The notes: a model not told the origin generated them from the letters alone. 64,000 nucleotides of DNA from Verrucomicrobiia bacterium (GCA_019634625.1 JAHCBA010000009.1:120332-184331); one strand, 5' to 3'. Positions 26,044-34,580 are shown, numbered from the stretch's first letter. Numbers and translations: made by a program.

Positions 26044-28911
26044 ATGAATTTTCGACGTGCCGGTGCCGGTCCCGGGAGCGGGTTGGCGATTGCGATTGGA
26101 ATCTTTTGTCTGGCGGGGATGGGGGCCGCGATGGCGGAGCGGGAGGGCGGCGGGGAGGGGGAACTGCTGGAACGGCCGAGGATCCGGATGGAGCGGGTGG
26201 TGGATGGGTTGGAGATGGCCTGGCCGGGGGAGGCGCGGACGGGCGGGGAGGGGACGGTTCTGCCGTGGTACGAGTTGCAGGCGAGCACGGATCTGGAGAC
26301 CTGGCATCCGGTGGGGGAGCGGGTGCGGGCGGCGGAGAGGTTGTCGGAGACGATGCTGCGGTTCTCGTTGCGGCCGGAGGCGCCGCGGACGTTTTACCGG
26401 ACGCGGGTGGTGGATCCGCGGACACCGGGGCGGCTGGGGGAGGGCGGGGCGGCGGTGTTCGGGTATGAGGAGGCGTTTCAGGAGGAGCTCGATGGGCTGG
26501 GATGGCTCACGCCGGAGGCGTTTGCGGAGCGGTATCCGAGCGGGGCGGAGTACCTGCCGGGGATCACGTGGGACCCGACGACGGCGGAGTTCTGGGATGA
26601 GTTCAATGCGGATCCGGCGGTGGTGAACCAGGGATTGCCGTGGGGAACGCCGGGGTACCGGATCGGGGATTACCGGATGAACGCGGCGGAGCGGGAGGTG
26701 TTCGGCCGGCTCGGATTTGTGGTGAGCGGACGGCTTGGGAATATGGGGACTGTGGGAGCGAGCGGACCGAGTTTCGGGGGGATCTTCTACCAGCTTTGGT
26801 ACAACGATCTGCCGGTGTTCATTTCGGCGGACGCCCTTCTGCACGTCTGGCATCGCACGTTCTCGATGATGCTCTCCGAGATCGAGGAGACGATGCTGTT
26901 CGAGATGGCGTCGCGGTTGCTCGACGGGATGGCGGAGCGGTTGCCGGCGGCGTGGGCTGAGGCGGGAGACGGGACGTTGCAGGAGAGCGTGCTGGACGCG
27001 GATTATCTGATCGGGGTGGCGCGTCAGCTGCTCCGGATCGGAGGCAGCGTGCTGGGGCAGGAGGGGCGGGTGGCGGAGACGATGACCGACATCGCCAGGG
27101 GGGAGCTGAAGGAGATTCCGGATTTCATGGGGAGCTGCCGGACGGTGGATTTCTCGCAGTTCAGGGTGCGCGGCCACTACACGAAGACGCCGCGCCTGCG
27201 GGCGTATTTCCAGTGCATGATGTGGCTGGGCCGGATCGACCTGGTGGTGGCGGGAGGGCCGTTTGCGCGCTGCCCGGGCGGGCTGCAGATGGCCAATCCG
27301 CGGGAACTGGGGACGGCGATCGTGTTGCATCACTTGTGGAAAGGATCGGCGGCGGAGGAGGTGTGGGGGGACATGCATCGGGCGATCGAGGCCTTTGTGG
27401 GGTGGACGGATTCGATGACTTTCCCGCAGTTGAGCGGGCTGCTGGCGGGGGCGGGGATCGAATCGCCGGGGGACGTCGCCGATCGGGCGACGCTGGAACG
27501 GTTGCAGCGGACGATCGAGGCGGGGCAACTCGGGGCGCAGAACATCCGGAGCGATGTGTTCCATGTGCCGTTGGGAGGCGAACCGGCGGTGTTGCCGCGG
27601 TCATTCCTGGTTTTCGGGCAGAAGTTTGTGCCGGACAGCTGGGTGTTCTCGAAGGTGGTGTTCGACAGCATCCTGTGGTCGGACGGGGGTGAGCCTTACA
27701 AGGTGCGGCGCCGGGTGCCGAGTGCGCTGGACGTCGCGTTTGCGGCGCTGGGGAACAACCAGGTGGTGCCGGATCTGGTGGCACGGATTCTGAACGGGGA
27801 CGCGATCCATTCGGCGCTGCATGTGGAGCAGTTCCGGGACGGGCGCCCGTACCAGCACAACCTGGCGGCGGTGCGGGCGGTGCTGGACCGTCAGGGGCGG
27901 GAGGCCCGCGAGGCCTCGATGTACACGGACTGGCTGGACACGCTGCGGGCGTTGTCGGAGCCGACCACGGACCCGATGTACCCGGAGGCGATGCGGACGC
28001 GGGCGTGGGCCATGCGGACCTTGAACACGCAGCTGGCATCGTGGACGCAGCTCCGACACGACACGGTGCTGTACGCCAAGCAGTCCTACACGTCGGTGCC
28101 CGTCTGCTTCTATCCGGCCGGGTATGTGGAACCGCGGGTGGCATTCTGGCGGCACTTCCGGGCGATGACGCATCGGGCGGCGGAGACGATTTCGCGGTTG
28201 CGGTTCCCTGGTTCCTACATGGCCACCTTCCAGGAGGAGCGACCGCATCCGACGGGGGGCTGGATGCAGTGGGTCACCGTGATCCGGGAGATGGCGCTCA
28301 GCGAGATTCAGGAACGGCAGGTGGCGCATCTGCGGCAGTTCACGGCGGTGCTCGACACGCTGGCGGGCCTGGCGGCGAAGCAACTGGCGCAGGAACCCTT
28401 CACGGACGACGAGGTGAAGTTCATCCGGAACCTCATCCAGGATGTCGGCCATGAACCGTACGGGAGCGGGAGCACACCGAAGTATAGCGGCTGGTATCCG
28501 GGATTGTTCTACCGGCCCGTGCATCTGCCGACCGTGGAGGAGACCGTGGGTATGGCGTCGGATGTCGCCCTGTTTCATGAGCTGTACGGGGCGGTGGCTT
28601 CGGATGTGATCGTGACCGATGTCCACACCAATCCGCCGTCCCCAATGGAAGGGGATCCGGGGTCGGTGCTGCACCAGGGCATCGGGGAGGTGCAGATGCT
28701 GATGGTGGCCGTCGAGAACGGGCCGGACCGGATGATCTATGCCGGGCCGGTGATGAGCCATTACGAGTTCGAGGTGGTGGGGCCGCCCGTGCGTCTGACC
28801 GACACCGAATGGGAGAATTACCTTCGGAGATTCAACTGGGGACCGCCGCTCTCGGAGACCGTCGAGGGTGCGGTGCCGCCGTCCTGGACGAGGGAGTATC
28901 TGAGGCCTTGA
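26044..28911 (+). CDS. DUF3160 secreted protein
   Basis: The start is taken at 26044 because it gives a signal sequence (GLAIAIGIFCLAGMGAAMA) and a 955-residue protein. Residues about 70-125 hold a short fibronectin-like/PEP-motif module (WYELQASTDLETWHPVG to FYRTRVVD). The rest is DUF3160: YQLWYNDLPVFISADALLHVWHRTFS near residue 250, then a long helical domain, then DVHTNPPSPMEGDPGSVLHQGIGEVQMLMVAVENG at the end. DUF3160 proteins are common in Planctomycetota and Verrucomicrobiota and in some archaea, and have no established function. The gene stands alone, divergent from tyrS. Confidence 0.85.
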   Translation: MNFRRAGAGPGSGLAIAIGIFCLAGMGAAMAEREGGGEGELLERPRIRMERVVDGLEMAWPGEARTGGEGTVLPWYELQASTDLETWHPVGERVRAAERLSETMLRFSLRPEAPRTFYRTRVVDPRTPGRLGEGGAAVFGYEEAFQEELDGLGWLTPEAFAERYPSGAEYLPGITWDPTTAEFWDEFNADPAVVNQGLPWGTPGYRIGDYRMNAAEREVFGRLGFVVSGRLGNMGTVGASGPSFGGIFYQLWYNDLPVFISADALLHVWHRTFSMMLSEIEETMLFEMASRLLDGMAERLPAAWAEAGDGTLQESVLDADYLIGVARQLLRIGGSVLGQEGRVAETMTDIARGELKEIPDFMGSCRTVDFSQFRVRGHYTKTPRLRAYFQCMMWLGRIDLVVAGGPFARCPGGLQMANPRELGTAIVLHHLWKGSAAEEVWGDMHRAIEAFVGWTDSMTFPQLSGLLAGAGIESPGDVADRATLERLQRTIEAGQLGAQNIRSDVFHVPLGGEPAVLPRSFLVFGQKFVPDSWVFSKVVFDSILWSDGGEPYKVRRRVPSALDVAFAALGNNQVVPDLVARILNGDAIHSALHVEQFRDGRPYQHNLAAVRAVLDRQGREAREASMYTDWLDTLRALSEPTTDPMYPEAMRTRAWAMRTLNTQLASWTQLRHDTVLYAKQSYTSVPVCFYPAGYVEPRVAFWRHFRAMTHRAAETISRLRFPGSYMATFQEERPHPTGGWMQWVTVIREMALSEIQERQVAHLRQFTAVLDTLAGLAAKQLAQEPFTDDEVKFIRNLIQDVGHEPYGSGSTPKYSGWYPGLFYRPVHLPTVEETVGMASDVALFHELYGAVASDVIVTDVHTNPPSPMEGDPGSVLHQGIGEVQMLMVAVENGPDRMIYAGPVMSHYEFEVVGPPVRLTDTEWENYLRRFNWGPPLSETVEGAVPPSWTREYLRP

Positions 28912-28930
28912 GAGGGGGGGCGCTTGAGAA

Positions 28931-29185
28931 TGACAGGGGGTGCGCGTGCGGGGCGATCTTCGGGGTGGAGCGGGGGGATGTGCTGCGTTGGCGGATGGGC
29001 ACGGATTCGCAGCCCGGCCGGGGCACGAGCGGACAGGGCTGTCCGCGCTCCTGAATGAAAGTGGGGTGGGTGCAGGGCGATCTTCGGGGTGGAGCGGGGG
29101 GATGTGTTGCGTTGGCGGATGGGCGCGGTTTCGCAGCCCGGCTGGGGCACGAGCGGACAGGGCTGTCCGCGCTCCTGAATGAAGG
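28931..29185. repeat. Two tandem copies of a 124-bp unit with an 18-bp palindrome
   Basis: The unit GCGATCTTCGGGGTGGAGCG onward occurs at 28953 and again at 29077, a period of 124 bp. Both copies contain GCGGACAGGGCTGTCCGC (29029-29046 and 29153-29170), followed by GCTCCTGAATGAA. A partial leading copy precedes them. The array fills the 313-bp gap between the DUF3160 and DAHP synthase genes, which end facing each other. No gene is seen. Confidence 0.7.
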
Positions 29186-29224
29186 GGGGTGCGTACTCGC
29201 CCTTCGCCCTTCGCATCATCCCCA

Positions 29225-30241
29225 TCAAGCCTGGCGACCGGCGGCGGCGATGAAGGGTTGGAGATCGCGCATGAGGGTGCGGAAGCCGTCGAGGGTGAGT
29301 TGCTGGGCGCCGTCGCTCCAGGCTTCGGCGGGGTTGGGATGGACTTCGATGAGGAGGGCATCGGCGCCCATGACGATGGCGCCTTTGCACATGGCGGCGA
29401 CGAGGGAGGCCTTGCCGGTGCCCTGGCTGGGATCGACGACGACGGGGAGATGGGTTTCGTGTTTGAGGATGGGGACGGCGGAGAGGTCGAGGGTGTTGCG
29501 GGTGTAGGTTTCGAAGGTGCGGATGCCGCGTTCGCAGAAGAGGAGTCCGGGGTTGCCGTTGGCGAGGATGTATTCGCCGGCGAGGAGCCATTCCTCGATG
29601 CGCATGGACATGCCGCGTTTGAGGAGGACGGGTTTGCCGGTTTTGGCGGCGGCGATGAGGAGCTGGAAGTTCTGGGCGTTGCGGGTGCCGATCTGGAGCA
29701 TGTCGGCGTATTCGGCGACGAGTTCGGCGTGGTCTTCGGAGAGGAGTTCGGTGATGACGGGGAGGCCGGTTTCCCTGCGGGCTTTGGCGAGGAGCTTGAG
29801 GCCCTTTTCGCCGAGGCCCTGGAATTCGTAGGGGGAGGTGCGGGGTTTGAAGGCGCCGCCGCGGAGGATGGTGGCGCCGGCGTCGCGGACGGCCACGGCG
29901 GTGCGGAGGAGCTGGTCTTCGGATTCGACCGAGCAGGGGCCGGCCATGACCTGGAACTTCGGGCCGCCGATGACGGTGCGGCGCGTGGTGACGGTGGAGT
30001 CGGTGGGGTGGGCTTCGCGGCTGACGAGTTTGTAGCGTTTCTGGATGGGGGTGACGGATTCGACCTGGGGCCAGGTGGAGAGGGGTTCGAGGGAGGCGTG
30101 GGTGCGTTCGTCGCCGATGGCGCCGATGACGGTGCGGGCGACGCCGCGCATGACGTGGGGGGTGTAGCCGAGTTTGCGGATTTCGCGGAGGACGGCGGAT
30201 TCCTCCTTCCGGGAGAGGTTGGGTTTGAGGACGATGATCAT
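29225..30241 (-). CDS. aroF: 3-deoxy-7-phosphoheptulonate (DAHP) synthase, AroA-beta type with regulatory N-domain
   Basis: This 338-residue enzyme condenses phosphoenolpyruvate and erythrose 4-phosphate, the first step of aromatic amino acid synthesis. Residues 1-75 form the ferredoxin-like regulatory domain (IIVLKPNLSRKEESAVLREI). The catalytic barrel follows: QVMAGPCSVES near residue 98, then GATILRGGAFKPRTSPYEFQG, GTRNAQNFQLL, KPVLLKRGMS and HETHLPVVVDPSQGTG. The start at 30241 is fixed by the family alignment. The gene is preceded by a short peptide rich in aromatic codons and a terminator hairpin, so expression is probably controlled by attenuation. The symbol is given by family convention; aroG or aroA(beta) would serve equally. 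Confidence 0.93.
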   Translation of the reverse strand: MIIVLKPNLSRKEESAVLREIRKLGYTPHVMRGVARTVIGAIGDERTHASLEPLSTWPQVESVTPIQKRYKLVSREAHPTDSTVTTRRTVIGGPKFQVMAGPCSVESEDQLLRTAVAVRDAGATILRGGAFKPRTSPYEFQGLGEKGLKLLAKARRETGLPVITELLSEDHAELVAEYADMLQIGTRNAQNFQLLIAAAKTGKPVLLKRGMSMRIEEWLLAGEYILANGNPGLLFCERGIRTFETYTRNTLDLSAVPILKHETHLPVVVDPSQGTGKASLVAAMCKGAIVMGADALLIEVHPNPAEAWSDGAQQLTLDGFRTLMRDLQPFIAAAGRQA

Positions 30242-30274
30242 GGGTTGGGGTGCCGTGGTTCCGCCGACCTGGGC

Positions 30275-30307
30275 AAAAAAAGAGCCGCAGGCGGGAGGAC
30301 CTGCGGC
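30275..30307 (-). terminator. Attenuator terminator upstream of DAHP synthase
   Basis: Read on the minus strand, GCCGCAGG and CCTGCGGC form a perfect 8-bp stem with an 8-base loop, followed two bases later by seven Ts. It ends 33 bp before the DAHP synthase ATG. A competing arm, GGCCTGCG (plus coordinates 30346-30353), can pair with the 5' arm region CGCAGGTC with one G-U, forming an antiterminator. Confidence 0.8.
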
Positions 30308-30329
30308 GCTTGGGGTGACGGGTTGGGGT

Positions 30330-30431
30330 TCAATCCGTTCCGGCGCGCAGGCCGGGGCTAAAGGCGAAATAACGCCAGCCCGTGGGGCTTCCCGGCAGGT
30401 TGCGACCAAGACGGATCACGGGGAGACGCAT
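30330..30431 (-). CDS. Aromatic leader peptide of the DAHP synthase attenuator
   Basis: A 33-codon open frame starts with ATG at 30431 and ends with TGA at 30330. It contains the codons TGG CGT TAT TTC GCC TTT, that is Trp-Arg-Tyr-Phe-Ala-Phe at residues 19-24, covering all three aromatic amino acids. The antiterminator arm begins eight bases after the last Phe codon, and the stop lies 22 bases before the terminator stem. A ribosome stalled on the aromatic codons would leave the arm free to block the terminator; a ribosome reaching the stop would cover it. No strong Shine-Dalgarno sequence is seen, as is common for genes here. It is too short and too context-dependent to be recognised by family. 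Confidence 0.72.
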   Translation of the reverse strand: MRLPVIRLGRNLPGSPTGWRYFAFSPGLRAGTD

Positions 30432-30456
30432 ACCCGAGGGGGGCGGGCGGCGTCAA

Positions 30457-32154
30457 TCACCGGGGGGCGGTGGGGCCGGGATCGGGGGTCCACTCGAAAT
30501 GGGCGGCGGGTTCGAGGAGGGGGCGGAGGGTGGCGAGGAGTTGGTGCCAGGGAAGGGCGGGGGGGGAGAGGATCCGGATGCGGGGCGGGGGTCCCGAGGG
30601 GCGGGAGGCGGTGGGATCGGTCGCGGGATCGGCGGGTGGGGTCCAGGGGCGGAAGGCGAGTCCGTCGTCGGACCATTCGGCCTGGCCGGGTCGAAGGCGG
30701 AGGATGGGGAGCAGGGCGGAGGTGGCGGGATCGGGGAAGGTGAGGCGGGCGGGTTCGTTGGTGGAACCGGTGGGGAGGGGGACGGCGGGTGGGGCGGCCC
30801 AGTCGCGGGCCAGGGGTTCGACGGCGCGGGCGACGGCGCGGAGTTGTCCGAGCGGGGTGGCGGAGCCGGGTTCGAGGGCGAGGCGCAGTTCCCAGCCGAG
30901 GTGGCGACGGAGATGGACGAGGAGTCCGGCCTGGGCGGCGAGGCTTGGACCGCCGGCGGCGGCGACGGTGGCGATGCGCGGGTCGGTCCAGCGGACAGGG
31001 CCGGACGGGGGGACGGCGAGGATGAGATCGACGGCGCCGGGATGGGGGGCGATGGGCTTGAGCTGGGCGGCCTGGGAGAGGCGTTGGGCGAGGGTGGCGA
31101 CGTCGGGTTCGAGGGTGGAGAGGTCCAGTTGGGCGAGCTTGGGGCCGATGTCGGCGAGGTAGATGCGGAGGAGCCGGAGAGGCGCGTTGCGGGCGCCGGT
31201 GCCGGCGCCGCGGGCGGCGGCGACCAGGAGTTGTTCGACTTCGGGGGGGCCGAGTTGCCAGGTGAGCGGGACGAGGTTGGAGGGGACGCGGGGCTGGCCG
31301 GGGCCGGCGGCGGGGAGATCGATGAACCAGCGGTAGCGGCCGAGGGGCTGGTCTTCGAAGCGGTCGGCGGCGAGGGAGAATTCGAAGTCGGTGTGGCCAC
31401 CGGGCGGGAGGGTAACGGGGCTCACGGAGCCGAGAGGGACGGCCATGGGGGCGACGCGTTCGTCGCGGTCGTTGAGGACCCAGAGGGCGTTGTCCACCGG
31501 CCAGAGGAAGGATTGGGGCGAGGGGCCGGTGTTTTCGAACCGGAGATGGAGCGTGGCGGGCTGAAGGGGGTGAAGGCGATCGGGACCGCGGGCGATGAGG
31601 CGGATGCCGCGGGCTGCGGCCTGGGCGTCGCGTTGGGCGAGGTAATCGGGGACGTCGAGGACGGTGAGGGAGATGGGTTGGCTGACGGCCTGATCGCGCC
31701 AGAGGCCGAGGCCGCGGGGGACGATGGGCGACTGGGTGGGGAGGACGCCGCGATAGGTGCCTTGCAGGGAGTAGGTGCCGGAGGCGCGGAGGACGACCCA
31801 GTCGGAGACGAGGGTGTCGTATTCCTTCGGGGTGCCGGGGTCGAGGCGGTCGGCGCGGGCGAACATGTGGGCGAGGGCCTGGACGGGCGGGGTGGCGGGG
31901 AGGGTGCCTTCGGCGGCGCGGGCGACGAGCTGGCCGTTGAGGCGGCAGCAGCCTTCCCACATGAAGCCGAGGGGATCGGGTCCGCGGTTCTCGAAGCGCC
32001 AGAGGAGGGGGATGGGATCGCCGATGACGTGGGTGACGGCTTCAGGGATGCGGAGCTGGAGGTGGACGGCGTCGGCGACGGCGGTGGCGGGGCGCAGGAC
32101 GAGGAGGGCGAGCAGGGAGGACAGGGCCAGTGTCCGGATGCCGGAGGGGGGCAT
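30457..32154 (-). CDS. Secreted protein of unknown function
   Basis: The start at 32154 gives a 565-residue protein with a signal peptide (IRTLALSSLLALLVLRPATAVADA). I recognise no family. Two similar beta-rich segments are visible: LHLQLRIPEAVTHVIGDPIPLLWRFENRGPDPLGFMWEGC and, later, LRFENTGPSPQSFLWPVDNALWVLNDRDERV. These look like Ig-like or DUF-type domains found in secreted proteins that handle 'relative' forces between strands. The second half is helical and proline-rich. It lies 8 bp downstream of the following secreted-protein gene on the same strand and ends 26 bp before the DAHP leader peptide. Gene reality is supported by the signal peptide and frame consistency; function is unknown. 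Confidence 0.65.
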   Translation of the reverse strand: MPPSGIRTLALSSLLALLVLRPATAVADAVHLQLRIPEAVTHVIGDPIPLLWRFENRGPDPLGFMWEGCCRLNGQLVARAAEGTLPATPPVQALAHMFARADRLDPGTPKEYDTLVSDWVVLRASGTYSLQGTYRGVLPTQSPIVPRGLGLWRDQAVSQPISLTVLDVPDYLAQRDAQAAARGIRLIARGPDRLHPLQPATLHLRFENTGPSPQSFLWPVDNALWVLNDRDERVAPMAVPLGSVSPVTLPPGGHTDFEFSLAADRFEDQPLGRYRWFIDLPAAGPGQPRVPSNLVPLTWQLGPPEVEQLLVAAARGAGTGARNAPLRLLRIYLADIGPKLAQLDLSTLEPDVATLAQRLSQAAQLKPIAPHPGAVDLILAVPPSGPVRWTDPRIATVAAAGGPSLAAQAGLLVHLRRHLGWELRLALEPGSATPLGQLRAVARAVEPLARDWAAPPAVPLPTGSTNEPARLTFPDPATSALLPILRLRPGQAEWSDDGLAFRPWTPPADPATDPTASRPSGPPPRIRILSPPALPWHQLLATLRPLLEPAAHFEWTPDPGPTAPR

Positions 32155-32162
32155 GGGGGTGG

Positions 32163-32828
32163 TCAATGGGCGAGCGGGAAGATCCTGATGTCGTCCACGC
32201 GGATGGGGGTGCCGGAGAAGGGCATGCCCCAGACGATGGCGCGGCCGGGGATGGGGGCGGTGGTTTCCTCCCATTCGATGTGCCAGGTGTCGGGTTCGGG
32301 GGTGCCTTCGGTCCAGGCCCGGCCGCTGACCGTCCAGGTGGCGTCGCCGGTTTTGCGAAGCTGGATGCGGAGATGGGTCCAGGAGCCGCTTTGCCACTCG
32401 AAGGGGATGCTGGTCTGGACGAGGTCGCCCTTGAGGATTTCGAGGGCGCGTTTGGCGGGGGCGACCTGGAGGCGGTAGCCGTTGACGGTGTTGAGGCTGA
32501 TGCCGAAAGCGGGGAATTTGCGGCCGAGGCGGGTGCCGTAGAAGCGGGCCTGGGCGCTCCAATCCTCGCGGCGGGCGGGTCCGAACATCAGGCCGTAGGA
32601 TTCGACCGGGGCCTCGGGGATTTCGAGGAAGCGGTTGCCGTCGAGTTCACGGACGGCCATGGAGTAGCCGGCGATGACGATGTAGTCGTCGGGGACTTCA
32701 CCGAGGTCGCGCTGGGAGAAGTCTTCCTGGAAGAGCGGCTCGGCGGCGGGGGCGGCGGGGGTGACGAGGAGGGCGCTGGCGAGGATCCACGCGGCGAAGT
32801 GGGAGAGGCGACCGATGCGATGCTTCAT
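32163..32828 (-). CDS. Secreted concanavalin-like (DUF1080-like) protein
   Basis: This 221-residue protein has a signal peptide (FAAWILASALLVTPAAPAAE). The beta-sandwich that follows is of the type seen in DUF1080/3-keto-disaccharide hydrolase-like and LamG-like proteins: LFQEDFSQRDLGEVPDDYIV at the start, SGSWTHLRIQLRKTGDATWTVSGRAW in the middle and GTPIRVDDIRIFPL at the end. The last motif, which closes the sheet, is typical. Whether it has catalytic residues is not clear. It heads a probable two-gene unit with the protein of unknown function downstream. Confidence 0.7.
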   Translation of the reverse strand: MKHRIGRLSHFAAWILASALLVTPAAPAAEPLFQEDFSQRDLGEVPDDYIVIAGYSMAVRELDGNRFLEIPEAPVESYGLMFGPARREDWSAQARFYGTRLGRKFPAFGISLNTVNGYRLQVAPAKRALEILKGDLVQTSIPFEWQSGSWTHLRIQLRKTGDATWTVSGRAWTEGTPEPDTWHIEWEETTAPIPGRAIVWGMPFSGTPIRVDDIRIFPLAH

Positions 32829-32959
32829 GGTGCTGGCCTTTTAGTGTCAGACGATGGGGCATCATGCAAATGCCGTGTGGGGGATTGGGCGGGAGGGAAG
32901 GGGTGACGGGGAAGTCTTGCAGGGGGCGATGCCTTGGCGGCAGACTCGCCAGCGTACTT

Positions 32960-33757
32960 ATGCGCGTCATTCTGGTGGACGACGAACCATTGGCCCGGGA
33001 CCGGTTGCGGGCGATGCTGGCCAAGGAATCCGATGTGGAGATCGTGGCCGAGTGCGGCGACGGGAAGGAGGCGTTGCAGGCGATCCGGAAGCAGAATCCG
33101 GACGTGGTGTTTCTGGACATCCAGATGCCGGAGCTGGACGGGTTCGGGGTGCTGGGGCAGATCAAGGCCGACCGGATGCCGGAGGTGATATTCGTGACGG
33201 CCTTCGATGAGTTCGCGGTGAAGGCGTTCGAGGTGCACGCGCTGGATTACCTGTTGAAGCCGTTCGACCGGGACCGGTTGCGGGAGGCGCTGGGGCGGGC
33301 GCGGGAGCGGTTGCGGGCTTCGTCGCCGGCGGGATTGACGGAGCGGATCGACGCGTTGCTGGCCTCGTTGGAGGCGGAGAAGGACAAGGACAAGGACAGG
33401 GACAAGGAACGTTCGGACAAGCCGGGTCCGGACCGGCTGGCGCTGAAGGTGGACGGGCGGGTGATCTTTCTGCGGCCGGCGGACATCGACTGGCTGGAGG
33501 CGCAGGACAACTACGTGAAGGTGCATGTCGGGCGCGAGGCGCACCTGGTGCGGGATACGCTGTCGAATTTCGAGGGCCGGATCGATCCGCGCCGGTTCAT
33601 CCGGATTGCGCGGTCGACGATCGTCAACATCGACCGGGTGCGGGAGATGCAGCCGATGTTTCATGGGGAGTACGTGGTGATCCTGCACGACGGGAGCAAG
33701 CTGACGATGAGCCGGGGGTATCGGGACACGTTGCAGCAGTATCTCGGCGGGAAGTGA
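32960..33757 (+). CDS. LytTR-family response regulator
   Basis: This 265-residue protein starts at the ATG at 32960 with MRVILVDDEPLARDRL. The receiver domain (1-120) has phosphorylation site Asp53 in FLDIQMPELD and the conserved lysine in YLLKPFDRD. A charged linker (KDKDKDRDKERSDK) leads to a LytTR DNA-binding domain (about 163-262: WLEAQDNYVKVHVG to LTMSRGYRD). Such regulators bind direct repeats upstream of targets and are usually phosphorylated by a LytS-like kinase. No kinase gene is next to it, so it is an orphan in this window. Confidence 0.92.
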   Translation: MRVILVDDEPLARDRLRAMLAKESDVEIVAECGDGKEALQAIRKQNPDVVFLDIQMPELDGFGVLGQIKADRMPEVIFVTAFDEFAVKAFEVHALDYLLKPFDRDRLREALGRARERLRASSPAGLTERIDALLASLEAEKDKDKDRDKERSDKPGPDRLALKVDGRVIFLRPADIDWLEAQDNYVKVHVGREAHLVRDTLSNFEGRIDPRRFIRIARSTIVNIDRVREMQPMFHGEYVVILHDGSKLTMSRGYRDTLQQYLGGK

Positions 33758-33784
33758 CGGGCCGGGGTGAAGGAGGGGTGAATT

Positions 33785-33890
33785 CGGAGGGCCGAGTTCC
33801 ACGAGGCCGCAACGGCGTGGAGCGTTGGGTTGAGGACTCGCGGAGCTCGTCCCTCCGGAGTGAAGCGGAAGGGGTGGGATCGGAGGGACC
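33785..33890. repeat. Family A repeat, core copy
   Basis: Arms GGAGGGCCGAGTTCCACGAG (33786-33805) and CTCGCGGAGCTCGTCCCTCC (about 33837-33856) pair as an imperfect inverted repeat, followed by a short GTGAAGC-rich tail. The outer terminal repeats seen in the 55637 copy are not evident. Confidence 0.6.
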
Positions 33891-33960
33891 GTTGGGTGTG
33901 CACGCTTCAGCGTGAGCCTCCCCAATCCGCCCCCGACACGCTGAAGCGTGCACACCCAAC
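33891..33960. repeat. Perfect 24-bp inverted repeat with 22-base spacer
   Basis: The left arm at 33891-33914 begins GTTGGGTGTGCACGCTTC. The right arm at 33937-33960 is its exact reverse complement. Each arm also contains the smaller palindrome CACGCT-TC-AGCGTG. No U tract follows. It lies between a family A and a family B copy and may be a further REP-like element. Confidence 0.7.
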
Positions 33961-34005
33961 AGAATCCGACCCAGCGTCTGCCCCCCTCCACGTCCCCGCC
34001 CTACC

Positions 34006-34306
34006 AGCGCATTTCAGACTTTTGCAGCAGGCCTCGCACTCGTACTCGCACTCGTAATCGTAATCGTACTCGTACTCGTAATCGTAATCGTAATCGTAAT
34101 CGTCCTGCCCTGTTCGCATGCGGAATGGGAGGTGCAAACAGGATCGAACCCATCGGATCAGTCATGAGGCGACACTGAAACGGTGTGCCTGCGGGTTCGA
34201 GGTCGAGGACGATGACGAGTACGAGTACCGCCCTTCGGGCTGAGTACGAGTCGTGCGCGGGGTGGTTTGGGCGAGTTCCAGGAGTTCCGAGAACGTGGGA
34301 TGCGCC
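34006..34306. repeat. Family B repeat, copy 2, complete
   Basis: It runs from AGCGCATTTCAGACTTTTGC to CCGAGAACGTGGGATGCGCC, with ends that are imperfect inverted copies. It contains 11 hexamer units (CGTAAT, CGTACT and CGCACT) at 34035-34100. Then come the conserved core (GCGGAATGGGAGGT, CGAACCCATCGG, ACTGAAACGGTGTGCCTGCG) and a counter-tract with CGAGTACGAGTAC that can pair with the hexamer tract. Confidence 0.7.
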
Positions 34307-34580
34307 GCTTTTCGAGAGCCGCTCGGACTTCGGCGTGGATCAATCCTGGGAATCGGGCCGTTTGGCATGCCTGGCGGGAGAATCCGGCAAGGCGGTTCGA
34401 TCGAAGGGTGCACCGCGACGCCTGGTGCTCACGCGAAGACGCGAAGACGCAAAGGAGGTGGGGGGGTGAAGGAACTCGGGCATCCGGAAGGGAACCTCGC
34501 CGGGTGAGTTGATCGAGTGGTTGGGCGGTGGTGTGGGGGGAGGCGGGAGCGTCGAGCCTGCTCGGACCCCACGGATGGGT
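34307..34580. other. Non-coding stretch before the large PPC protein gene
   Basis: No gene is supported here. It contains the short repeat CACGCGAAGACGCGAAGACG at about 34431-34450, a motif that I associate with dispersed bacterial intergenic repeats, and otherwise purine-rich sequence up to the family C element. Confidence 0.4.

Noticed and set aside
24007..27564. 1185-codon minus-strand frame over tyrS and the repeat array
   Set aside because: It is composed of Arg/Pro-rich shadow peptide and repeat translations; tyrS lies in another frame with all motifs.
30431..30457. Sigma-70 promoter TTGACG-18-TATGCG just before the leader peptide
   Set aside because: The -10 box would overlap the leader ATG, so transcription would start after it; the match is probably chance.
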